60,766 nt of DNA from NCBI GenBank assembly GCA_017431345.1, contig JAFRLH010000039.1, forward strand, positions 1 to 60,766. The letters run 5' to 3'. Source of the stretch: Lachnospiraceae bacterium. Lineage in GTDB: Bacteria > Bacillota > Clostridia > Lachnospirales > Lachnospiraceae. Shown here one piece after another: positions 45,340 to 52,575 of the stretch (its first letter is position 1; every line of letters starts with the position of its first letter). The notes below the pieces were generated by a model, which made no database searches, was not told where the DNA came from, and saw only the letters and a program-made list of their open reading frames with translations. The translations under genes were made by a program, and so were the position numbers.

Positions 45340-45861
45340 ATGAAACAGGATAGCTTTTTTAAAAAGCTTGTTTACGGCTATGACAAGCTTGAAGAACGCG
45401 TGCTGTGCCTGAGCCTTGTCGCTACGACGCTTATCATTTTTGCGCAGATCATCATGCGTTCCGTATTCAACTCCTCCCTTACTTGGAGTGAGGAGCTGAC
45501 CAGATATATCTTCATCTGGCAGATCTGGCTGGGCGTCAGTATTGCCCAGAAAGAGAAACAGCATATCCGTGTGGAGCTGCTGTTCTCTGTTTTTAAAAAT
45601 GAAAAATTCAAAGATGTGATCGAGATCATTGCCACCCTTATACTGATCGGATTCAACATCTTTTTAGTGATTTACGGCAGGGAAGTCGTTCTGCAGATGA
45701 TCCAGCGAGGCAATCTCTCCGGTGCCATGCGTCTTCCCATGTGGCTGGTATTTCTGGCCCTTCCGGTTTCCTCCTTCGTCTTCTGCCTGCGTCTTATAGG
45801 AGACCTGGTAAATGATGTAAAAGATCTGATGGGAAAAGGTGAGAAGGGAGGGGAAGCGTAA
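45340..45861 (+). CDS. dctQ: TRAP transporter small permease
   Basis: The 173-residue DctQ protein has four predicted membrane helices and the central LTWSEELTRYIFIWQIWLG motif (short form WSEELTRYIFIWQ) typical of the family. AAAGGAG lies before ATG 45340; an in-frame upstream extension would run into the hairpin. Its stop overlaps the start of dctM (TAATG). Confidence 0.92.
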   Translation: MKQDSFFKKLVYGYDKLEERVLCLSLVATTLIIFAQIIMRSVFNSSLTWSEELTRYIFIWQIWLGVSIAQKEKQHIRVELLFSVFKNEKFKDVIEIIATLILIGFNIFLVIYGREVVLQMIQRGNLSGAMRLPMWLVFLALPVSSFVFCLRLIGDLVNDVKDLMGKGEKGGEA

Positions 45862-47135
45862 TGCAGGCGGTCATTCTTTTTGCAAGCTTTTTCATCCTTC
45901 TTATCCTGGCGGTTCCGATCGGCTATTCCATCGGAATCGCAACGCTGATCGCGCTCGTGTTCGGCGGCGACGGATCGATCCCGCTGCTGATGATCGCCCA
46001 GAAAGCGATCACGGGCTGCGACTCCTTCCCGCTGATGGCTGTCCCGTTCTTCATGCTCGCGGGCAATCTGATGAGCGGCGGCGGAATCGCCAAGCGTATC
46101 CTGGATTTCTTTGATACGTTCATGGGATTTATTACCGGCGGACTGAGTATGGTCACCACGATCACCTGTATGTTCTTTGCTGCCATTTCCGGTTCCGCCA
46201 TGGCGACGACATCGGCGGTCGGATCCTTCATGATACCCGCCATGAAAGAACATGGCTATGATGAAGGCTTCTCCGCGGGCATCTGCGCGGCAGCCGGTAC
46301 GATCGGCGTTATTATTCCGCCCAGCATTCCGTTCGTTATCTATGGCGTTGCTACCGGAACCTCCATTACGGATCTTTTCAAAGCGGGCCTTCTTCCCGGC
46401 ATTGCGATGGGCATTGCACTGATGATCTGCTGTTTTATCATCAGTAAGAAAGAGGGCTTCAAAGGAGAAACCAAGCAGTTCAGCCTGAAGGCTGTCTGGG
46501 TGAGTTTCAAGGAGGCTTTCTGGGCGCTGCTGTCCCCGATCATCATTCTCGGCGGAATCTATTCGGGGTATTTTACCCCTACAGAAGCTGCCGTGATCAG
46601 CGTAGTCTATTCCTATATCGTCGGTACATTTGTTTACCATGAACTGGATCTGAAGGGCGCTTATAAAGCCTTGAGGAGCACTATCATCGTAAACGGCGCC
46701 ACGACTTTCATGGTCGGGCTGTCCTCCGCTTTCGCTGCATATCTGAGCCTTGCGGGCATTCCCAGGCAGATCGCATCCGCCATGCTCGGCATTACGAGCA
46801 ACAGGATCCTTCTTCTGGTCATTATCAATGTGTTCCTGCTGGTGGTCGGTTGTCTGGTGGATAACATCCCCGCAACGATCATCCTTGCGCCGATTCTTCT
46901 GCCGGTTGTCACATCGCTCGGCATGAGCCCGATCACCTTCGGTATCATGCTTACCATGAACCTGGCGATCGGATTCTGCACACCGCCTTACGGCATCGAC
47001 CTGTTCGTGGCTTCCGCCATCTCGGGCGTGTCGATCGGAAAGATGATGAAATACATGATCTGGTTTATCTTCGCGCTGCTGATCGTGCTGGCGATGGTCA
47101 CGTACTGGCCGGCGTTCACGATGTTCGTGATGTGA
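45861..47135 (+). CDS. dctM: TRAP transporter large permease
   Basis: The 424-residue DctM protein is the ion-coupled transport subunit with about twelve membrane segments. FFMLAGNLMSGGGIAKRI, ISGSAMATTSAVGSFMIPAM, GTIGVIIPPSIPFVIYG and DNIPATIILAPILLPV are the recognisable repeats that form the two transport clamshells. TRAP systems use a sodium gradient, which would fit a sodium-type V-ATPase next door; that link is inference. Confidence 0.94.
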   Translation: MQAVILFASFFILLILAVPIGYSIGIATLIALVFGGDGSIPLLMIAQKAITGCDSFPLMAVPFFMLAGNLMSGGGIAKRILDFFDTFMGFITGGLSMVTTITCMFFAAISGSAMATTSAVGSFMIPAMKEHGYDEGFSAGICAAAGTIGVIIPPSIPFVIYGVATGTSITDLFKAGLLPGIAMGIALMICCFIISKKEGFKGETKQFSLKAVWVSFKEAFWALLSPIIILGGIYSGYFTPTEAAVISVVYSYIVGTFVYHELDLKGAYKALRSTIIVNGATTFMVGLSSAFAAYLSLAGIPRQIASAMLGITSNRILLLVIINVFLLVVGCLVDNIPATIILAPILLPVVTSLGMSPITFGIMLTMNLAIGFCTPPYGIDLFVASAISGVSIGKMMKYMIWFIFALLIVLAMVTYWPAFTMFVM

Positions 47136-47252
47136 TTGTGTACAGTTGAAAAAGTATGTAAAGAACTGATGCAAAGGTGTGATGCAGCACACAATATAAA
47201 CGTGGATTCCGGTCTTGAAAAAGAAGAAACGAAACAGGCGATCGCTGTGTAA
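47136..47252 (+). other. Possible 38-codon remnant after dctM
   Basis: Directly after the dctM stop a frame runs from TTG 47136 to TAA 47252 with coding-like composition (VCKELMQRCDAAHN, then VDSGLEKEETKQAIAV). It has no ribosome site. It may be the tail of a lost gene or noise. The rest of the gap to 47463 holds a terminator, twin palindromes and a promoter. Confidence 0.25.
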
Positions 47253-47255
47253 AAA

Positions 47256-47284
47256 GGAGCTGACAGCAGTGTCGGCTCTTTTTT
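47256..47284 (+). terminator. Terminator of the TRAP operon
   Basis: GAGCTGACA (47257-47265) pairs with TGTCGGCTC, with one G-U pair, followed by six T. Confidence 0.8.
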
Positions 47285-47354
47285 CATGTCCGAATACATT
47301 CAGTTCCTGCCTCTGTGATGCTGATATTCTGACTGCAGCAGGATTTCCGGATTC

Positions 47355-47386
47355 ATCCAATTGGATATAAAACAATCCAAATGGAT
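47355..47386 (+). promoter_or_regulatory. Twin palindromic operator-like sites
   Basis: A perfect palindrome ATCCAATTGGAT (47355-47366) and an almost identical copy ATCCAAATGGAT (47375-47386) lie exactly 20 bases apart, about two DNA turns, ending nine bases before a -35 box. This is the layout of a dimeric repressor or activator site. The helix-turn-helix of the next gene is the natural candidate. Confidence 0.65.
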
Positions 47387-47395
47387 GTTTAACGG

Positions 47396-47424
47396 TTGAC
47401 GGAAGACTGTAAAAATGGTATTGT
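47396..47424 (+). promoter_or_regulatory. Promoter of the HTH-Uma2 gene
   Basis: TTGACG (47396-47401), 17 bases and TATTGT (47419-47424) preceded by TGG (extended -10). The start codon is about 40 bases on. Confidence 0.7.
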
Positions 47425-47463
47425 AAAAGTGTGGAAAACGGGTAAAGGCGGAGGATCCGTTTG

Positions 47464-48288
47464 ATGGACGAGGAGGTGCGGAATTTGACACTGGAAGAAA
47501 TGATAGAAAGGAAAAAGGAACTGAGGCTCACAAATGAAATGATCGCTGCCCTGTCCGGTGTGCCGATCGGGACTGTGCAGAAGATCTTCAGCGGAGAAAC
47601 AAAAGCACCCAGAAAACTGACGATGGATGCGCTGGTAAGGGCGCTGGAACATTCCTCCGATCCATGGAATGGCGGCATGGAACTGCACGAATCTGCACCG
47701 GCTTATCATTTTGAAAGGAAATATACGGTCGCGGATTATTACGCACTTCCGGAAGACCGCCGTGCAGAACTGATCGACGGCGTGATCTATGATATGGCGG
47801 CACCGTCCACCATTCATCAGCTCATACTGGGAGATTTGTATGCGAAATTCCGGGGATGCGCAGAAGAGCATGATATGCCATGTGATGTTTATCTGTCTCC
47901 CTGTGATGTGAGATTGGATAGGGATGATTACACAATGGTTCAGCCGGATCTTCTGGTCGTCTGTGCGGAGGATGACGGATACTATGAACAGGTGGAAGGC
48001 GCGCCGGACCTGGCGGTCGAAATCCTGTCCCCTTCGACCAGACAAAAGGATATGGTCCTGAAGCTCTATAAATACCAGAATGCAGGTGTAAGAGAATACT
48101 GGATCGTCGATCCGCTGTATCAGAGAGTGTATGTGCATTGCTTTGAGAAGGCAGATTACGCCCCGGAACAGTATGGTTTTGACGCTGTGATACCGGTCGG
48201 GATCTCCGGCGGAAAATGCAGCATCGATTTTTCCGGGATCGGTGTTTCGAGACGAAAGAAAAAGGCGGGGCAGGAGGACCGGAAATAA
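47464..48288 (+). CDS. HTH domain fused to Uma2-type (DUF820) nuclease-fold protein
   Basis: The 274-residue protein has an N-terminal Xre-like helix-turn-helix (LTNEMIAALSGVPIGTVQKI, residues about 20-62) and a C-terminal Uma2/DUF820 domain of the PD-(D/E)XK fold. Catalytic-type residues are Glu in RAELIDG, Asp in VQPDLLVV, Glu in AVEILSPST and a following Lys; GVREYWIVDP is the family signature. Uma2 proteins are widespread and mostly uncharacterised. The start is uncertain: ATG 47464 follows GGAGG, but TTG 47485 follows GAGGAGGTG at good spacing. Twin palindromes upstream suggest autoregulation. Confidence 0.82.
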   Translation: MDEEVRNLTLEEMIERKKELRLTNEMIAALSGVPIGTVQKIFSGETKAPRKLTMDALVRALEHSSDPWNGGMELHESAPAYHFERKYTVADYYALPEDRRAELIDGVIYDMAAPSTIHQLILGDLYAKFRGCAEEHDMPCDVYLSPCDVRLDRDDYTMVQPDLLVVCAEDDGYYEQVEGAPDLAVEILSPSTRQKDMVLKLYKYQNAGVREYWIVDPLYQRVYVHCFEKADYAPEQYGFDAVIPVGISGGKCSIDFSGIGVSRRKKKAGQEDRK

Positions 48289-48311
48289 CAGCGGTGCAGG
48301 AAGCCGGCCCA

Positions 48312-48340
48312 TTGAATTATAACAGGGGAAGAATTATACT
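48312..48340 (+). promoter_or_regulatory. Promoter before the decayed oxidoreductase
   Basis: TTGAAT (48312-48317), 17 bases and TATACT (48335-48340). The promoter looks intact although the gene it serves does not. Confidence 0.5.
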
Positions 48341-48408
48341 GTATGAACAGGATGTCATGCGGAATCCTGCATCAGATGTTCTATCTTTATCAGCGGGGGT
48401 GAAAGATC

Positions 48409-49097
48409 ATGAGCAAAGTGAAATGGGGTATTCTGGGAACAGCTAATGTAGCCGGTTGGGGCGTGATCCCGGGGATGAAACAGGCGGATAACTGCGAACT
48501 GTATGCCATTGCGGGAAGAAATGCTGAGAAGGCGAAAAAGTATCAGGAGGACTACGGATTTCAAAAGGCTTATGGAAGCTATGATGAACTGCTTGCGGAT
48601 GAAGAAATCCAGGCGGTCTATATCCCGCTTCCGAACAATCTCCACAGGGAATGGGTGATCAAAGCCCTGCAGGCAGGGAAACATGTTCTGTGTGAGAAAC
48701 CGCTTGCTATAAACGCAGCGCAGAGTTTTCGGAACTGGGCGTGGATAAAATGACAGCAGGTCTGATCCGGTTTAAGAACGGCGTCAGAGCTTCCCTGAAC
48801 GTGGGCATGATCCTTGGAAAGAACACGAACTTCCGGTTTGACAGGCTTTACATTCACGGAAATAAGGGCTGCGTCAGATCTGATGCGGAATACAACCAGG
48901 AAGGGAATATAAGTTACAGGATCTTCACACTGGACGGCATGACGGAAAAGACCATTTCCGTCCGTAATAACTATGCGCTGGAAATCGAGCAGTTCGGACG
49001 GTGCATCCTGAATGGAGAGAAACCGCATATCACGCCGGCGTTCTCACTAAAGAATGCAGAACTGATGGACAGAATTCTTGAAAAAGCAGGCTATTGA
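48409..49097 (+). pseudogene. Gfo/Idh/MocA oxidoreductase with internal deletion and frameshift
   Basis: The first 105 codons are a normal Rossmann N-terminus of a Gfo/Idh/MocA dehydrogenase (KWGILGTANVAGWGVIPG for NAD(P), then HVLCEKPLA with the catalytic Lys). The frame then enters a stop at 48753. In another frame from about 48720 the C-terminal part continues (ELGVDKMTAGLIRFKNGVRA to the end at 49097). About 90-100 residues of the middle, which would include the substrate-binding start, are missing, so this is a deletion that also changed the frame. The join lies near 48712-48730. Both fragments lack a complete active site, so the gene is almost certainly dead. Confidence 0.85.
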
Positions 49098-49133
49098 TTT
49101 CCTTCCCCGGCAGGGGCTGCAGCGGCTCACAAA

Positions 49134-50483
49134 ATGGAAAGAATGAAGAAGAATGAGATTATCACGGGGACGATCTGGAAGCAGCTTCTGCTCTTTTTCT
49201 TCCCGATCCTGATAGGGAGCTTCTTTCAGCAGGTCTACAATACGACGGACACGATCATTGTCGGGCAGTTCGTGGGGACGCGGGCGCTGGCAGCGGTAGG
49301 ATCGACAGGATTCTTTCAGATGCTGGTCGTCGGCTTTTTCCTGGGTCTGTCTTCAGGCGGAACGGTGGTCATTTCTCAATATTATGGAGCGGGACATGAT
49401 GAAAATGTGAGGAAGGCAGTGCACACCTCCATTGCGCTGTCGCTTGCCTGCGGCGCTGCTATCATGGCTCTCGGTTATGTGCTGGCGCCCCGGGTGCTGC
49501 GGGTGATGAATACGCCTGCTGATGTGCTGGATCAGGCGGTAACTTATACCAGGGTGTGTTTTCTGGGCATGATCCCGGTCCTCACTTACAATATCGGCGC
49601 GGGAATCCTGCGGGCAGTCGGAGACTCCAGACGTCCGCTGTATTTTCTGATATTCTCCAGTGTGCTCAATATTCTGCTGGACCTTCTGTTCGTTGGCGGC
49701 TTCCATCTGGGCGTGGCCGGTGCTGCCCTTGCGACGATCCTTTCGCAGGCCATCAGCGCGGTACTGATCCTGATGCTTCTTGCGGCATCAGGGGAATCTT
49801 ATCGTTTCAGACCGGGGGAGATCCGTTTTCACGGATGGATCCTGATGAAGATCGTGCGGATCGGTATTCCTGCCGGCCTGCAGGCGGCAATGTATCAGAT
49901 ATCCAATGTCATTGTGCAGCGGTCTGTAAACGGATTCGGAACGGATACCGTAGCGGCATGGGCGGTCTATATGAGGATGGATTCCGTCTTCTGGATGATC
50001 ACAGGTGCTTTAGGCATTTCCGTCACCACATTCGTGGGGCAGAATTTCGGGGCAGGGCAGATCGACCGGGTGAAACGGAGCATAAAAGACGGCCTTGTGA
50101 TCTACACTGTTCTTACTGCTGCCATGTCATTTCTTTTGTTTGCGGGCTGCGGCTTCATTATTTCTCTGTTCACGCCGGATGAATCAGTGCGGGAAATCGG
50201 TGTCTGGCTGATGCGGCATTACTGTCTGTTTTATATTGTATTCATATTCGTGGAGATCTATTCAGGCGCCATGCGGGGGGTGGGCAATACATTCATACCG
50301 ACTGTACTTACGGCTTTCGGCGTCTGTGTGCTGCGGATCCTGTGGATCATGTTCGTCCTGCCTGCACATTATTCCCTGCTGACATTGGTCATGACATATC
50401 CGGTGACATGGTCTGCTACATCGCTGCTTTTCCTGATCTATTATCATACGGGCAGGTGGATGCCGGATCCTCCGCTGTCATAG
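49134..50483 (+). CDS. MATE family efflux transporter
   Basis: The 449-residue membrane protein has about twelve helices in two related halves. It starts with the family pattern WKQLLLFFFPILIGSFFQQVYNTTD and VGTRALAAVGSTG (short forms FPILIGSFFQQVYNTTD), with the second half repeating around RIGIPAGLQAAMYQISN and FVGQNFGAGQ. MATE exporters use sodium or protons to expel drugs or metabolites. The substrate is unknown. The ribosome site is poor; ATG 49143 is an alternative start. Confidence 0.92.
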   Translation: MERMKKNEIITGTIWKQLLLFFFPILIGSFFQQVYNTTDTIIVGQFVGTRALAAVGSTGFFQMLVVGFFLGLSSGGTVVISQYYGAGHDENVRKAVHTSIALSLACGAAIMALGYVLAPRVLRVMNTPADVLDQAVTYTRVCFLGMIPVLTYNIGAGILRAVGDSRRPLYFLIFSSVLNILLDLLFVGGFHLGVAGAALATILSQAISAVLILMLLAASGESYRFRPGEIRFHGWILMKIVRIGIPAGLQAAMYQISNVIVQRSVNGFGTDTVAAWAVYMRMDSVFWMITGALGISVTTFVGQNFGAGQIDRVKRSIKDGLVIYTVLTAAMSFLLFAGCGFIISLFTPDESVREIGVWLMRHYCLFYIVFIFVEIYSGAMRGVGNTFIPTVLTAFGVCVLRILWIMFVLPAHYSLLTLVMTYPVTWSATSLLFLIYYHTGRWMPDPPLS

Positions 50484-50530
50484 AAGTATTGCTGTGTATG
50501 GGAAAATGAATATCCGGAAAGGAGGAGAGG

Positions 50531-51064
50531 ATGAGAACGGTCATCATACAGGGCATCGGCTTTATCGCTGCCGGGCTGCTGATCGGTTCTTTTCAGTGCA
50601 AAAAGAGCCGGAAGATGTTCCTCATGCAGATGTGCTCCAGCCTGACGTATCTGATCCACTACTTCCTCCTGGATGCACTTTCCGGCTGCGGAAATATCAC
50701 TGCCAGCATGATCAGGGGTTTTGTGTATTCGCAGGGGAAGCATAAATGGGCGCAATGGAAAGCATGGCCTTTTATCCTGACCGGCCTGAATGTGCTGGTC
50801 GCTGTCCTGACATGGCGGAACCTTATGAGTATCTTTCCCTTCTTCGGAACGGTCGGAACTACGATCGCAGGCTGGGGAGGCAACGGGAAGAGGGTGCGCA
50901 TCGCGAATCTGTTCGTGTGCTGCCCGTCCTGGCTGATCTACAATTTTTATTCCCATTCGATACCCGGTGTGCTGTGCGAATCCTTCACGCTCTGTTCAAT
51001 TGCCATATCCGTGATCCGTTACGGATGGAAGGCGCTGGACGGGGATGGAGAGGAAATATCCTGA
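50531..51064 (+). CDS. YgjV family membrane protein
   Basis: The 177-residue protein has about six membrane segments in a YgjV-like pattern: GIGFIAAGLLIGSFQCKKSRK at the start, SSLTYLIHYFLLDA, and CCPSWLIYNF with EXXTLCSI near the end. These proteins have no known biochemical role. GGAAAGGAGGAGAGG precedes the ATG. A long bidirectional terminator follows. Confidence 0.8.
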   Translation: MRTVIIQGIGFIAAGLLIGSFQCKKSRKMFLMQMCSSLTYLIHYFLLDALSGCGNITASMIRGFVYSQGKHKWAQWKAWPFILTGLNVLVAVLTWRNLMSIFPFFGTVGTTIAGWGGNGKRVRIANLFVCCPSWLIYNFYSHSIPGVLCESFTLCSIAISVIRYGWKALDGDGEEIS

Positions 51065-51075
51065 TAAAGCAGCAA

Positions 51076-51119
51076 AAATACGGACGCATGAAGTGATTTA
51101 CAGTCATGCGTCCGTATTT
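51076..51119. terminator. Bidirectional terminator
   Basis: A perfect 16-base inverted repeat (AAATACGGACGCATGA at 51076-51091 and its complement at 51104-51119) separates two convergent genes. A/T flanks on both sides allow use from either direction. Confidence 0.9.
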
Positions 51120-51130
51120 AATCTTTATTT

Positions 51131-52417
51131 TTATTTTAACAGCAGTTCCGCCGCGGCGAGCCTGACGGCGATGACAAAAGCTTCCATGACCAGCGGGATA
51201 TTCTCCATATCCGCAAAGGAAGGCGCAAGCCGGATCGCGGAATCGTCCGGGTCATGATCGTGCGGGTAAGCCGCCCCGGCGGGTGTCAGGGTAACGCCCA
51301 TTTCGCTGCACAGTTCCACAATTCTCTTCGCGCAGCCCGGCATCGCGTAATAGCAGATGAAATATCCGCCCTTCGGGAACCGGCAATGACAGTACCCGCC
51401 CGGGATCAGCTCTTCGGAAATCACTTTCTCAATATATTCGAATTTCGGCCGCAGGATCGCTGCGTGCTTTTTCATGTGTTCCCGGACTGCTGCTTTGTCC
51501 GGAAGAAATCTCACATGGCGCAGATGATTGATCTTGTCGTAGCAGACCAGCTGATAAGTGAGAATACGGAATGCTTCGGCAATGTTCGCCGGGCTGGCGG
51601 CAAAGGCGCCCACTCCGCCCCCTGCGAGCGTGATCTTGGAGGTGGACGTAAACATCAGTACCCTGTCTTCATGGCTGCATTTTACGCATTCCTCATAGAT
51701 GTTCAGAAGATGATCCTGCTTCTCAGGCTCGTCGTACAGGTGATGGACACAATAAGCATTGTCCCAGAACAAACGGAAATCCGGCGCTGCAGTTTCCATG
51801 GAAGCCAGCGTGCGGACGACTACATCGGAATAGGTGACGCCGGAAGGATTTCCGTACTGCGGCACGCAGATCATGCCCTTCACATCAGGATCCTTCACGG
51901 CTTCCAGTACAGCTTCCATATCCGGCCCGTCATCAAATGTCTTCACAGAAATCATTTCGATCCCGAACTGGTCGAGTGTATGGAAATGCCAGTCATAGCC
52001 CGGCACCGGGCAGATGAACTTTACCTTCTCCAGTTTTCCCCAGGGCGTAAAGCCGGGGAGCGGACCGAAGATGAATGCACGGGAGAGCGCATCGTGCAGC
52101 ATCGCAAGGCTGGAATTCCCGCCGGGAATGACAAGCTCCGGCGCGACGCCGAACAGTTCCCCGAAGAGCCTGCGGACTTCGATCAGGCCGTGGATATCCG
52201 CGTCATAATTCCGGCAGTCGATGCCGTCCTCGCTGAAATAATCGCCGGGCGCCGGAAGCGAGAAAAGCTTTTCAGACAGATCCAGCTGGGCAAGAGAAGG
52301 TTTGCCGCGGGAAAGATCCAGGGAGAGGTTCCGCGCTTTGAAATCCCGATAGTGTGCAAGCTGTATTTCCTGTTCGCGAAGAAGTTCTTCGCGGGAAAGG
52401 TCGGTTATCTTTTTCAT
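51131..52417 (-). CDS. PLP-dependent aminotransferase (aspartate aminotransferase subgroup Ic-like)
   Basis: The 428-residue protein is a fold type I aminotransferase of the group typified by Corynebacterium AspT. Visible are SLDLSRGKPSLAQLDLS, VIPGGNSSLAMLHDAL for the cofactor phosphate, VPQYGNPSGVTYSD, FRLFWDNAYCVHHL with the Asp that binds the PLP nitrogen, and the Schiff-base Lys in FTSTSKITLAGGGVG. APSFAD near the end holds the arginine that binds the substrate carboxylate (IRLAPSF). Likely reaction: aspartate and 2-oxoglutarate to oxaloacetate and glutamate. AAGGAG lies eight bases before the ATG. Confidence 0.88.
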   Translation of the reverse strand: MKKITDLSREELLREQEIQLAHYRDFKARNLSLDLSRGKPSLAQLDLSEKLFSLPAPGDYFSEDGIDCRNYDADIHGLIEVRRLFGELFGVAPELVIPGGNSSLAMLHDALSRAFIFGPLPGFTPWGKLEKVKFICPVPGYDWHFHTLDQFGIEMISVKTFDDGPDMEAVLEAVKDPDVKGMICVPQYGNPSGVTYSDVVVRTLASMETAAPDFRLFWDNAYCVHHLYDEPEKQDHLLNIYEECVKCSHEDRVLMFTSTSKITLAGGGVGAFAASPANIAEAFRILTYQLVCYDKINHLRHVRFLPDKAAVREHMKKHAAILRPKFEYIEKVISEELIPGGYCHCRFPKGGYFICYYAMPGCAKRIVELCSEMGVTLTPAGAAYPHDHDPDDSAIRLAPSFADMENIPLVMEAFVIAVRLAAAELLLK

Positions 52418-52455
52418 TTCTGGTCTCCTTGACGGAAGGGTTGGTAAACGATTGC

Positions 52456-52464
52456 ATTATACCA
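52456..52464 (-). promoter_or_regulatory. Extended -10 promoter of the aminotransferase
   Basis: Minus-strand TGGTATAAT (52464-52456) is a full extended -10; no good -35 is seen. It lies about 40 bases before the start codon. Confidence 0.55.
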
Positions 52465-52515
52465 TAAAGAAAACAGAATGGTATGTATTTTTGTGTTCGG
52501 AAAGCTGTTAAGGTA

Positions 52516-52544
52516 TTGAAAAAGCAGACAGGATTTAGTAAAAT
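52516..52544 (+). promoter_or_regulatory. Promoter of the EF-G-like gene
   Basis: TTGAAA (52516-52521), 17 bases and TAAAAT (52539-52544), about 30 bases before the ATG. Confidence 0.6.
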
Positions 52545-52575
52545 GTTGATAACCTGTGCACAAGGAGGAACCAAA

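Noticed and set aside
45672-47678. 668-codon reverse-strand frame opposite dctM
   Set aside because: It is low-complexity in Asp, His, Arg and Gln, the mirror of hydrophobic codons in the permease, and crosses a promoter and a terminator.
51254-52432. 392-codon plus-strand frame opposite the aminotransferase
   Set aside because: The minus strand has complete PLP-enzyme motifs and a proper ribosome site; the plus frame has neither.
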